Below are positions 15,901 through 27,200 of a stretch of 64,000 nucleotides of DNA, in pieces. The stretch comes from Heterotrichella gracilis (lineage: Eukaryota > Sar > Xanthophyceae > Tribonematales > Xanthonemataceae). The notes below the pieces were generated by a model that worked only from the letters and a program-made list of their open reading frames with translations, made no database searches and was not told the origin of the DNA. The stretch is from the NCBI GenBank assembly GCA_032358255.1, contig JAULBX010020077.1, positions 16,313-80,312 on the forward strand. Direction: 5' to 3'. How positions within the stretch are numbered: the first letter of the stretch is position 1; every line of letters starts with the position of its first letter. The position numbers were made by a program, and so were the translations under genes.

Positions 15901-18900
15901 GTACTGCTACAGGTGCACGCTGGCATTGTTTACCTTGCAGTACAGAAAAACCCTGCCATCTGATTGCCTGACAAGTATGCTTTGGCGCCGCCTAACGGAG
16001 TTGAACTCCAGGATTGCCAGGATCTCGTACTCCATCTCCATGTTCGCGCCGCTGGGCAGCTTTTCCCGCACAATGATGCTGTTGGGAGTGCGTCTGCAGA
16101 AGAAGAAGCCAAACACCTTTGCCGCGACCACCAACGCATTCTCATCAGGTGAAGCCGCCTGCAAAACACAAAGAAATTGCTCGGTTTAAGTTTGCCTGTC
16201 CCAGCAGGTCTACCACCAAGACCTTGCAGATCCATTGCAAGGGAAGAAATCATGCCTGCTAATGCAACCTGTAGATGCAGCGTGCATCAGTACCTGATAC
16301 TGGATGGTTTTGGGATCAGCTTCTCCTTCAGGTACCACTGTGTGGCAGATGGCCATGAGCTTGAAGAACTCCTTGATGTACTCTGCGTTTGCTTCCTCGT
16401 ACCACAAGCCAGACAAAAGGCGCCTGAACACGCATGTTGACAGTCAGCTGGCAGCTAGACGCACATGATGCTAAGGAATGTGAAACAATGAACGATTGCT
16501 CCGCCATTGCAGAGATGGTATAAGCAGTGCCAGGACAGGGCTGGTTGGCGCAATGCATGCAGGACATACTGCTGATCTGGCTGTATCACTGGAATGCATT
16601 AAGTAAGCAACTAATATTGATTGCTTTTGCAGTGCAATGCAGCACCCATCCTTGTTGTCATTTCTTATAAATTCGATACATATGTGATTTCAAAAAAGAT
16701 TTCACACCTGTCGTCAAAGTTGAAACCAGCCTCTTTCACTGCATCAAAGGAACGGGCCTCCTCCTTCAATTTGATGTTGCTCTTTGCTGCAATGTTCTTC
16801 TGGATCTCGGTGATGCCACGCCCATATTTCTCTCCTGCAATGCTGCACTTAAAGAACTCCATGATATTGCATGTCAGTGTCCCTGAAGGAGCAAATCGGA
16901 AAATTTCAGCAAAAATAAAAATAAAATGCTAGTGCATGATTTTGTTGTTTGGCAACATTGTGGCCAATTGCAAGCGCTAGCCTATGTGGCTCTATATATA
17001 TTTAATTATTTTGCAGTGCGACTGGTGTACAGATCGAGGAATGGCATGTGTGGACACAGTGGCCTGCCTGCCACCTCAAAGTGGATCCATGTAGTGCAAA
17101 CCCAAGAAGGGCAGCGCGTGACTGCCATTGAGGAGGAAGGCATGAAAAGTATGTTGGAGTGCCATCAATGGCAATCTTACCTGTTTTGTCTGTGAAAATG
17201 AACTCTATTTGTCCAAGTTCTTCATTCAGGTTGGAGGTCCTTGCCAAAGCTGGAGTGTCACTTTCTCTATGGTACATGTTGACGTCGCAGTTGATGAACT
17301 GGGTCGCTTGCAGATACTTGATGATTTCGATGGAGACATACAGCGATATTGGGATGAGCGTGCTGTAGAGCGTAAGGAGTGTCAAGAAGTCAAGTCCACC
17401 GACCAGGGTTCTGCGTGAGGGGTCGAAGAGGCTGCGGGTGGTCTTGCTCTCATACACAGACCCCAGGTTCAGGTACCAGTGATTCTGCAAATGGAAGCCA
17501 TGCAGTCAGTATGGCTCAGCCTGTGAATCCAATGCCAGCAGGGAACCTAATTGCCAGCTATTTATTGTGAAACCAAGATGTATTACAATTTATATAATAC
17601 ACGATCATAAACATAATATATAGATAAAGATACTTTCAGTGCTGCTCAAAGCATGGCCACTGTGGGTTCCTCCCCTCTCACCTTATTCACCCACATCGCA
17701 CTCCCAATGCCGCCAACCAGGCAGATGCAGCAAAGCATGAAGAACATGAACAGGATGAGGTAGTCTAGGCGCTTTTCCAGCATGCTGCGCTTGGATGGTG
17801 CAGCCATGGAATTCATCATGACCTTGCTCTGGTGCCCAGTAAATATCACTAGGCCATACACATACGGGGTGTTCCGCAGCATGCAGCCACGCAGCAGCAC
17901 CTGCGTGCACGCACCACGTGAGCTATGGATGGTACAAACCGCATCACATGTGCTTGGTATCTGGACATTGAATCGATGGGTTTTTGAAATTATTGCATGC
18001 AACAGTTGCAACCGACACCTAACATTGTGCCGTTTGTGATCACTGTGCATATCACTCTCATGGATCAAACGCTGAGCTGGTGTGAACTGCGGACCAGTCA
18101 GCAGACAACAAAGAAGAGGGGCACGGTAGCCATTGCAGGCACATATTCAGTATCACGAGAGCTCACCTGATTGGTGGTCAACGGAAGCTTCTTTCCACGA
18201 AACACCATGTTGCCAAGGAACGTGTAGAGAGAGTTGTTGGGCTGCTCACACTCTAGGTGCAGATCAAGTTCTCCAACTTGTTCCTGCACATGACAGTGTT
18301 GATGGCTTATAAACCGGGAACAAAAATAATCATTGTTGTGATTGGAAATGCAGCATGAGGCGGTAGACACTGCAGGTGTTATCCACTGACACTGGGGATA
18401 GTCCGTAAGCACAGTTTGGCTGGTGTTTACAGGCCTAATATCTGGCAAGTGCTTGGTGTTTGCAGCGTGCAAAGCGTCACAGCAACCGTCAAGGCTATAG
18501 ACTGGACAGGTTTGTCTGGACACAGAATGCACCTGCGCCTTCAAAACACTGGTACAGTGGCGCAATTCTGTTGCGCAGGTTTGGTCCACTGTGTGGCTGG
18601 CAAGCTAAGCTTGATTGAAACTTACCGCTGTGTTGTAGTCCCATGTTTCGGCAACAGCCTTCTTGATTTTCAGGTTGGTTTCACCGTCAAGGTTCATGGT
18701 ATCTATGTAGCAGACGCCTTCGGGGTTGCCACTGCTCAATAGCAGGATGTCAGCCGGGAAATACTTCCTGTCATCCACCTACATTCCCAGCCAAAACGTC
18801 AGCCACCATTCTCCAGCAGAAAGTACATCTGAGCACTGGATGAGTAAGTCAGCTGTGACCAAAGCCTCACTCACTTTCACAATGTCCCCAACAGCCACAG

Positions 18901-20086
18901 CCCGCCACTGTGTGTGCACCAGCTTGCCATCACGCACCACCTCCACAAGGCTTGCGTTGATCTGCGGGGAGGCATTGTATATTGTAAGATGGGCGACAAA
19001 GAAACCCTTGACAGAATTTAACAGGAAACGATCCACCAGACTCTGGCACATCCTAAACAGTGGCAATATGCTCAGTGGGAAGGGGCCTAGCCTCAATCCT
19101 CGATGTGGCACACATAGTTTCAAGCCGAATCGTTGCCATCAGCAGAGCGTTACCTCCGCATCCTTTCGCTTCCTCTTGTTGTCTTCAAAGGCCTCCTTCA
19201 GCAGTGAGACGGCCAGCACAAACACAAGCGGCGCCACATTTGTGATTGGTTGCACAGGGCTGCAGGCGTGCACAACCTTGAGCAAGGGCGTAGTGCATGA
19301 CAAGGGAAGTGCCACAAGTGAATGACAAGGGCAATCTGTGGCGAGCAGGTGGCGAGGTGTGCCGGGTTTGAACACACTGTTGCTGGTGCAGTGCAGTGCT
19401 GATGAGACTGTGCCTGCAACTGTTCTGTTTGCAGGATCACCTGCTAAACAGGCAAGATAACTTACCTGACTGGCGTCAAGGAGAGGACTGCAATGACCAA
19501 AAAGTACAAGTTGGCAACTCGTCTGAACTGCTCGTACAAGCCCTGAGGAGAAACGTTTTGAGTCAAGGCTCAAGGCAGGATCAGCTGTCAGCAGTGCCTG
19601 CCCAGTTGCAACCAGTGTAGTGTCCTGCACGGTCTACTTTTGGAACTCTGAACTCTGAACCCCAGTCTGGTACCAATGGTGACGCCAATGTGACTCACTT
19701 AGGCCTGCCACCTTCATACCCGAACAGCAAACCACTCGCACAGATATTCTAGTTCCATAAGTTATGGACCAAAGGGTTGCAGCGATACCTTGGGGAGAAA
19801 GGACCACCAGGTGTACTTCGTAGTCCGGACGCTGTTCCCCTGCAATATACATAATCTCGGTTTGTTCGCGTTGCCCACCCGAAACGGATTGCAGCTTCGC
19901 ACACTTAGACACAATTGAGCAAAACCCAACTATTGGCCTGCATAGTGCTGGCTTCACTGCCCTTGTTCAGCCCTTGCAAGAGACCCTCCGTCCTCCGCTC
20001 AGCACTGCCCACATCGGACCTACCGTGTACTTGAATGGAGCGTTGGCACTGGCATTGTTAGCGTATACTATTCTGTAGGCAGGCAT
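9976..20086 (-). CDS. P4-type ATPase, aminophospholipid flippase (Drs2/ALA family)
   Basis: P4-ATPases move phosphatidylserine and related lipids to the cytosolic leaflet of plasma and Golgi membranes. I traced 24 phase-consistent exons, about 1,271 residues, from ATG 20086: 20024-20086, 19789-19839, 19466-19542, 19154-19259, 18875-18961, 18626-18778, 18167-18283, 17682-17900, 17181-17484, 16708-16882, 16294-16423, 15934-16158, 15478-15599, 14887-15046, 14463-14669, 13820-13995, 13489-13607, 13173-13308, 12741-12912, 12256-12477, 11741-12004, 11059-11201, 10559-10763, 9976-10158. Landmarks in order: [10 protein letters not shown] (TM1 start), [14 protein letters not shown] (actuator), [18 protein letters not shown] (phosphorylated Asp, split by an intron), [39 protein letters not shown] and [17 protein letters not shown]. 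The tail carries [10 protein letters not shown], like the autoinhibitory motif of Drs2/ATP8A. Intron 19 appears to use a GC donor. The last exon is inferred from phase; read-through would stop at 10463. Confidence 0.92.
13726..13815. repeat. 22-bp minisatellite in a flippase intron
   Basis: About four to five units of a ~22-base motif (TTCCCTCGCGTGTCCCTACTA-like) lie between exons 13489-13607 and 13820-13995. The short sequence CTGCAGCATATC occurs at both ends of the intron (about 13608 and 13820). Confidence 0.8.
14376..14415 (-). repeat. Echo of flippase exon 14463-14669 end
   Basis: On the minus strand this repeats the exon end coding for EEQLRRD and the following donor (compare 14456-14497), ~80 bases further into the intron, with the donor altered. 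Confidence 0.65.
15118..15150 (-). repeat. Echo of flippase exon 14887-15046 acceptor
   Basis: A near copy of the acceptor and first codons (CCTGCAGGGAAAT..GGGGA on the minus strand; original at 15030-15058) lies ~90 bases upstream in transcript direction. Confidence 0.65.
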
Positions 20087-21002
20087 CTTGTCTAAAACTC
20101 GATCCAGGAGTGCTTGTGGGTGAGATGCCCTTGTTTGGGTTGGCACTGCGCACTGGAGTCGAAAAACTTGTCGTCCGCCAGTTGCGCTGTCAATGTGGTG
20201 CGTCTGAACCTGCGCTGTATTAGCCGATACAACTGATATTGAGTGCTGCTCAGACCATGAAGCACCCTGTTTGCCCCGTAAAGGCGCAGCTGTCAAGGGC
20301 GCACATGGCCTGTGTTGAAAGATTGCTTACGGCATGTCGCTGCCCACATTGACCTCCCTGCCATCCAAGCCCGCACCACAGCAAGGAACAGAAATTATAT
20401 CGCAATGTTCTGACAAAAAATTCCTTTCAAATAAGTTGCTACCCTCCAACAACAAACGGCGCCAATCTGCCCTGAACAAATTTATCTCGAATGCCATGCT
20501 TGACTTGCAGCGTGGCTACTAGCGAGGCGCTTGACACGAACCCACGTTCCAAAACGCACAAATGAAACTTCTTGACGCCTTTCGGTGCTCGTCAACGGGG
20601 TTTAGCTTGCGTCTGCTTGTTTTGGTTGTCAAAGTGTCCTCACCGTGAAGCCTCATGCAATGCTGACGTCCGATGTGACGATCGCAAGATTTTTACCCAG
20701 CAAACGGGGAGGTCACAAAATTGTCCGAATTCGGATCGCCTCCTCAGGAGCCTCCTGCACTTTTTCCTGCGACCACAACCTTCGTCAGCACGGGCACAAA
20801 ACCGCATACAATAGCCCGGCCGTTAGAGTTTGCAAAAGCGGGCACCCAACATTGTCCTCCTTCTCACTATTTTTTGTGTGGTTGGTTGGCCGGCAGCAGC
20901 GGTATTGTGCCCGGGGCGACTAGGGTATCCCACGACCCAAGATATTAGTGGCTGATGCTCACTTTGCATTTGTAGCCGCTTTGGAGGTTACCTTTCGCAC
21001 AG
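20087..21002. promoter_or_regulatory. Divergent promoter region between flippase and HY5-like gene
   Basis: A 916-base gap separates two start codons facing away from each other, so both promoters should lie here. It contains a palindromic GACGTC bZIP site at 20665-20670 and a CCACGTTCC element near 20543. No TATA box is obvious. HY5-family factors bind ACGT cores, so autoregulation is possible but unproven. Confidence 0.45.
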
Positions 21003-21971
21003 ATGGACCCGTACCTGTCCTTTGACAACTTGTTGAACAACTTCAACCCCATACTGACAGTCGGCGACGCCGTGGTGCCCGGGCTTGGCTTCAACCCATC
21101 GTCACATCACGGTGGCAACCTCAGCCTCGTGCAGACGCCTCGCATGCAGAACCAGTACAAGCCAGCAGACTTGGGTTTCTACGGGGAGTTTGCAGGTATG
21201 TCGCGGTCAGCGTGGCTTTCCTGCGTGGGTGCCCTTTTTCATTAGAGGCGAAAGTGACTTAAAGGATTCGGAAGCTTTCCTGACTCATCGACTGGCACCC
21301 AATTCCTTCGCAGGCTCCCATGGTATGAATGGTATGGCGCCCACTTCGAGTGCACCAGGGCAGCAGATTCAAACGGGGTTTGTGGTCCCACAAGCCCCCA
21401 ACGCAGCCTTGCGCAAGGTGGCCCTGACATCCGCACAGCAGTCTGAGCTGGAGATTGCCAGGAAGAGGGCGATGAAGGCCGCTGCTGGCCGGCGGGCAAA
21501 CCTCAAGCGCAGCGCACCTGTGGTGGAGGCAGACAACGATGACATCAGCAGCGACATGCTGTCTGCCGAGGACAAGCTGCTGGGCGTGGAGGACATCGAG
21601 GGGCGCCTTGCTACCGTCACTGACGAGAAAGAGTCCAAGCGCCTGAAGAGGTGGGTTTTGTCACGTTGGGGTTGCTTGTGCCCAGGTGTCTTGCTGTATA
21701 CACCAAAAGCCCCTGGCAGGTGTCTAAGACAACGTGGTGTCCTTGCCTCAGGTTGCTGCGCAACAGGGTGTCAGCTCAGCAGGCTCGCGAGCGCAAGAAG
21801 AACTATGTCAACACCCTGGAGGGGATTTCTAAGGAGCAGAACCAGAAGATATCTCAGCTGGAGCACAGGGTGAAGACTGTGGAGAGGGAGAACTTCATGC
21901 TGCGCCAAGTGATCAGCACCATGAAGGCCGCCAGCGCTGGCGATGGCACCGTGCCCTCTGGCCTGCACTAG
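21003..21971 (+). CDS. HY5: HY5-like bZIP transcription factor (group H)
   Basis: Three exons (21003-21195, 21314-21650, 21752-21971 with TAG) encode 249 residues. The basic region [23 protein letters not shown] is the diagnostic group-H (HY5/HYH) sequence and is split by the second intron. It continues into a leucine zipper with heptad hydrophobics (KISQLEHRVKTVERENFML). Upstream is a nuclear-type basic patch (RKRAMKAAAGRRANLKRS) and an acidic stretch (EADNDDISSDMLSAEDK) at the place where plant HY5 has its COP1-binding and CK2 region; I do not see a clear VP motif. Arabidopsis HY5 is a light-response activator binding ACGT elements in the nucleus; the algal role is inferred. The symbol denotes the family, not proven orthology. 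Confidence 0.85.
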
Positions 21972-23372
21972 ATTGTTTTGGAGCTCAGCACTGGTCCATC
22001 CTGTACTTTAGGTCTTCTTTCTGATTTTGGAGTAGGGGTCAAGGGTGTCCGTTTGCTTTGTACTGTTTTCCCTTGCTGCCCAAGCTTTGAAACCTTTTGA
22101 CACTTGTCGTTGCTGTACCTGGGTGCCGCGAGGAAGTCAGCCAATTTTTGCAACCACTGTGTTGTGCAGCGGCACCCAGAGCAAGGCTACCCTGTGGATG
22201 TGATTGCTGACAGTACGGTTGGTTTATGAACTTGCTTCTGCACTGCTTATCAGCATTTCTGTTAGGATCACGAAAGTCTTGGCACCGCAATTTAGTCCTT
22301 GGGGTTGGGAACGTTGGGTTGGGGGATTGGAGGGAGTTAGGGGACACCCATATTATCATGAAAAAAGAAAGGGACGCAACGTGTGAGTCAGGGGGCACAA
22401 GCGCAAGTCAGAAGACTCGCATCAGGGGCACTCGGGCCAGAACGGCCGGGTTGGCACTGGTCAACTGCAGCACGGATGGAAGATGTTACGAGGGTTTAGG
22501 GTATCCATTGCCGTACAGGGACACAAGATTGGCGTACACTGTTGAATGTCCATTCCTGGTTGTCCAAGCTGCTGTGTGCTATGCTGTGTGCACCTGTAAT
22601 TTTGGTGAATGAACCCACAGTGGCAGCGCCAGCGATTAGATTTTTATGGGCGTCTGGTTGCAGTAGGGTTTGAAGGGGCACCACTGTATGCGGCCGTGCA
22701 AGTTACTAGGGTTCCCTGGAACTTGAGGGTCATCCTATATCGACCGTACCCCCTTCTGTAACCTTTGCCACCTGTCCATCCTCCTGTCATCGTGTGTCGA
22801 TTCAGTGCTGTTGTTGTTGTGCAAGGCTCCTGGCCCACTTGACCAAGGGCCGTTGGCTGTTCACCACAAATCACAGAGGCCTATCAGGTGTAAACCACAG
22901 AAGTCTAGGCAAGTGTGGGTGCTTGCATAGGACTCCCGTTGACATGCGGGTGTGCTTGCAGTTGGGCACCATGCCGCAGGTGGGCGGCGAGTGCGCAAGT
23001 TGAAGATAAAAGTACGACAATTACTGCATTACAAGACCTTGCAAGGTCACTGCACTTTCGGCGTGTTCTTGAGTTTCAACCCCTGGACCCCAAAGGTAAC
23101 ACTTCAGGCTGCGTGTCCCCACAGCTGTGACCCTTCCTGATACTGCTGCCTATCGTTTGCCACCAAAGCAAGCAACCCCAAACGTTGCTATCCATTGTAA
23201 CACTGCCATCACAAAAGCGCTCCCACTATAAACAAAAGAAAGAATCCCTATCCTAAGCTAAGCCCAACAGAGCAACCTAAAGCACTTGCAGCTGTGCTGC
23301 ACACCACACTGCCAGATCAAGATCAGTCCCAAAGCCCTGACAAACACACCCAACTATCGTGCGGCTCCTTCC
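21972..23372. other. Convergent intergenic region HY5 / profilin
   Basis: 1.4 kb between two converging genes. No exon chain seen. It should contain both 3' UTRs; one TGTAA lies on the plus strand near 22756, far from the HY5 stop. Confidence 0.5.
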
Positions 23373-23801
23373 TCAGATGCCTTGGTCCTTGAGGTAGTCT
23401 CCTAGGTTCTCCACCACCACGTTGCAGTCCCCTGGAGTGGTGTTCTCGTCGTAGATGCCCACCAGAAAGGCAGACACCGTCTTCTTGATGGTGCACCCAT
23501 TCTTGCCCAGCTTCCCTCTCAGCACATCGCCGGGCTCGCTGGGAACCACCTGGTACTTGTCTCCACCGCCGATAGTGAACCCGATGGAAGCCAGGGCGCC
23601 GAGGAACCTCTGGGGATCGTTGTCGGGAGGAGTTTGCAGGGCACTGGCGATGGCAGCGACCTCCTCCTCAGTGATGGCAGGGAAGTCCGCACTCTGGGCC
23701 CACACACCGCCGTCCTGGCCTACGATAGCTGCGTGTGCAAGCTGGCCTCCACTGGGCAGCTGGCACAACAGGTGGTCGTCAACATAGCTCTGCCAGCTCA
23801 T
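23373..23801 (-). CDS. Profilin
   Basis: A single uninterrupted frame of 142 residues starting at ATG 23801. It has the profilin N-terminus [12 protein letters not shown], the central [14 protein letters not shown] and the C-terminal helix [21 protein letters not shown]. Family members are about 125-140 residues, so length is normal. Profilin binds actin monomers and poly-proline in the cytosol and feeds formin-driven filament growth. It is the only intronless protein gene in a window of heavily split genes, and it lies head to head with MTR4 across 469 bases. Confidence 0.93.
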   Translation of the reverse strand: MSWQSYVDDHLLCQLPSGGQLAHAAIVGQDGGVWAQSADFPAITEEEVAAIASALQTPPDNDPQRFLGALASIGFTIGGGDKYQVVPSEPGDVLRGKLGKNGCTIKKTVSAFLVGIYDENTTPGDCNVVVENLGDYLKDQGI

Positions 23802-24270
23802 TGTTGTATTCTAGGCGACTGAGGCCCAATGGAATGGTGGGATAGGATGGCGCCAACTGCAGAGAGAAGTCCCGCAGCGTTGGGGTTTCAGGCTTGCAGA
23901 TCAGGTTGCGAAAGGTTGTTTGAGGTTTAGCTGAAGCCGTCGCTGTGTAAATGCTGCTATATAGTTTCTTGGCTCTGGGATTCCTCTTGAAGTTTCCGTG
24001 TCACACTGCCTGCGGGCAGTGAACAGCACTGGCGGGATATATACTCCCAGTTGGGCAGTGCGTCGAGTTCTTTCGGTCGTTCAAAGCTAAGATAGTCTGC
24101 AACTTGGCTCCATCTTGCAACTAGGAAAGGCGTGTTACACTGGGTTTGAGCAGCGCCAAGGCGCCTGGAATGGTGGGCATAAGATGCACGCTGTACTGAC
24201 CGCCAGTGCGCTGTCAAGAACCTTGCGACATTCTTGACTTGAACAACTCTTTGCAGTTGAGGTGTGAGGT
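23802..24270. promoter_or_regulatory. Divergent promoter region profilin / MTR4
   Basis: A 469-base gap between two outward-facing start codons, so both promoters and 5' UTRs must fit here. I see no clear TATA box or named element. Confidence 0.4.
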
Positions 24271-27200
24271 ATGGAGCAGACTCCTGAAGGGCTTGCCTTG
24301 GCGGCGGCCTTTCGTGAGGCAGCAAAAAGGAAACGGCCTCCAAGCCCATCCGGCGCCGAACGGCCTCTGAAGCTCAAGTCCAGGCCAGCGCCCACATGCA
24401 TACACGAGGTAGCCTTGCCTGAAGGCTACGACCCAAGCAGCATCGACTTGGACCCGAACCTATACGGTACGCCCATGTGCATATGCATGCATATGCTAGG
24501 CCAAGGTAATGCATGCATGAGGGTTGTTGGGTTCCTCAACTACCTAAACACTTATAAGATTGTATACTTTACTAGCACAACATCGTTGCATCGGTATATG
24601 GATGTGGGTGATGTAGGTGTGTGCGACAACGCTCAGCGTCAAGATCAATGCGCTGTAATTGCAGCCACAGCGAAGCATCAGCAACTGCACTGTAAACGCC
24701 AGAGCACAAGGTCACTTGCAGGCAGTTCCTGACATTGTACTTGTGTGAGATGACGATTGCAACGCTGTTGCAGGTACCCTGAACGAGCCCGCATGGCATG
24801 GCACCATGGCCAAGGGCTACCCGTTTGTGCTGGACCCCTTCCAGAAGATATCAGTTGGCTGCCTGGTGAGTAGCAACTATCAGACACCTGCACAGAACAT
24901 GCATGGTCCTGAAGCAAAACACATTTTTGATCCCCGTGCAACCATCACATCCTCTGTCCGCACCCCCGTACCCAACCCACGCCACCCTCGCCACCCTCGC
25001 CGGGCAATGAGTCACAGACTAGTGGCACACACCAGGCCCCCATGTGCCCCACCACCACTTACACCACACCACACCATTGCAGGAGCGGCGGGAGTCGGTG
25101 CTTGTGTCCGCGCACACCTCCGCAGGCAAGACCGCTGTGGCGGAGTACGCCATCGCCATGGCTTTCCGGGAGAAGCACCGGGTGGTGTACACTTCACCCA
25201 TTAAAGCGCTCAGCAACCAAAAATTCAGGCAAGGGGCATGAAACCCTAAACCCTGAACCCTAAAGCGGGTGGTGTACACCTCGCCCATCAAGGAACTCAG
25301 CAACCAGAAATTCAGGCAAGGGGCACGCAACCCTAGTGTAAACTTTAGACAGGCAAATGCACTTACAACAGCGCGATGATTATCTGGGGTAAGCGCTGAG
25401 TAGTCAAATAGCCCCACGTTCAAGCCCTAGCCCCACGTTCAAGCCCTAGCCGCTCAACACTGGATGCAGCGACAAATACTGAATCATGCAATTTTGCATT
25501 CCTTGAATGGGGGAGCTGCAGCACTAGACACTGGGTACTGCACTTACCGCAGGTCAAATGTTTCATGTTTGCACCCCTTGGTTCAGGGAGCTGCAGCAGG
25601 AGTTTGGTGACGTGGGGCTGATGACGGGCGACGTCACGCTCAACCCCGATGCAGCCTGCATCGTCATGACCACAGAGATCTTCCGCTCCATGATATACCG
25701 GTGGGGCATGCACAGCATCCATAAATCACATTATCATGATTATCATATCATGATAAGCGCACCATGCACGTCAATATGCACATCATGGCCATTATCCAGG
25801 GCCTGGTGGCGGGCGATTTCAGGGGTGGATGCGGCTTGCATGGGTGTGACCACAAGGATCTTCCGCTGTGCGATCTATGGGGGCATGCACACTAGCGTGA
25901 GCATGATCATGCACATCGCCATGCACATCATCAGCACCATTTAGCAAGGCATGCATGGCAGCCAGGGAGATTATTGGTGTTGCCCTGCTCAACTGGATAT
26001 GGCCTGCATCGGCATGACCTCCGGGATCATCTACATTAGGCACCTCCATGGGGACAAGCTCACATTCGTTGGGTCCCCATGTATTCTAGCATGCGTATTA
26101 CCAAACACTGCTGCATGGCTCATGTATACCATGTGCATGGCCCTGCATGCATCCAGGGGAGCGTGCCATCGCCCCCACCAGCCCCGGAAACTCTGCACAA
26201 TGCGCATCTGCACCCAGTCACCCCAACCCCTGGCAACCCCCCTCAATCCCCTCACACCCCCTCCCTCCTTCTCCCCCCCTTGGCAGCGGCTCGGAGCTGC
26301 TCCGCGAGATTGGGTGGGTGGTCTTTGACGAGGTGCACTACATGCAAGACAGGGAGCGCGGGGTGGTGTGGGAGGAGGCCATCATCTTCATGCCAAAGCA
26401 CACGCGCATGGTGTTTTTGTCAGCCACGCTGTCCAACGCCACCGAGTTTGCGTGCTGGATTGCGCACCTGCACACGCAGCCCTGCCACGTGGTGTACACG
26501 GAGTACCGCCCCACGCCGCTGCAGCACTATGCGTTCCCGGCTGGGGGCGGGGGGCTGTTCATGGTGAGGGGTGGGTGTCAGGGAGGGAATTTGGAGTATT
26601 TCTGAGGGGTGCTTGACCTGTAATTTGTGTCCGCCATTCTGTCCAACGCGGTTGGACCTTTGCGCGGTGGATCGCGCGCCTGCACATGTTGTGTACAAAG
26701 AGATCTGCAGACATTTTGTAACTTAGTAGATGCGTGACGTGATCCTGCAGATCAAGGACGAGCTTGGCAACTTCAAGGATGCCAACTTTGACAAGATGCA
26801 GTCCACCATGGTGAAGGAGGGGGGGGAGGCGGAGGGGCAGGGGCAGGGGCAGGAGCGGGGACAGGCATCACAAAGAGGAGGAAAGGGTGGGTGCTGGTGG
26901 TTGGTGCACAAATATATCTCTTGGGCTTGAATGCCGTACATTGCATGGGTGGAACTATGCAACATGACACTCCCCCGTCTTGCACACATGTGGGAGCCAT
27001 ATGAAGCCCCCACATCCTCGGTCCCGCACCCCACCTCCCCATTCCCCTGCTCTGCACACACCCTGTCCACCCATGCTAATTGCAGGTGGCATCCTGCACG
27101 CATCCCACCCGTACCACCCACCAGCTGATCCTCCCACCCCTCCAACCCCTCCAGGTGGCCCCCCGCCAGCCGCGATGGCAAGGGCAAGGTGTCTGCGGGT

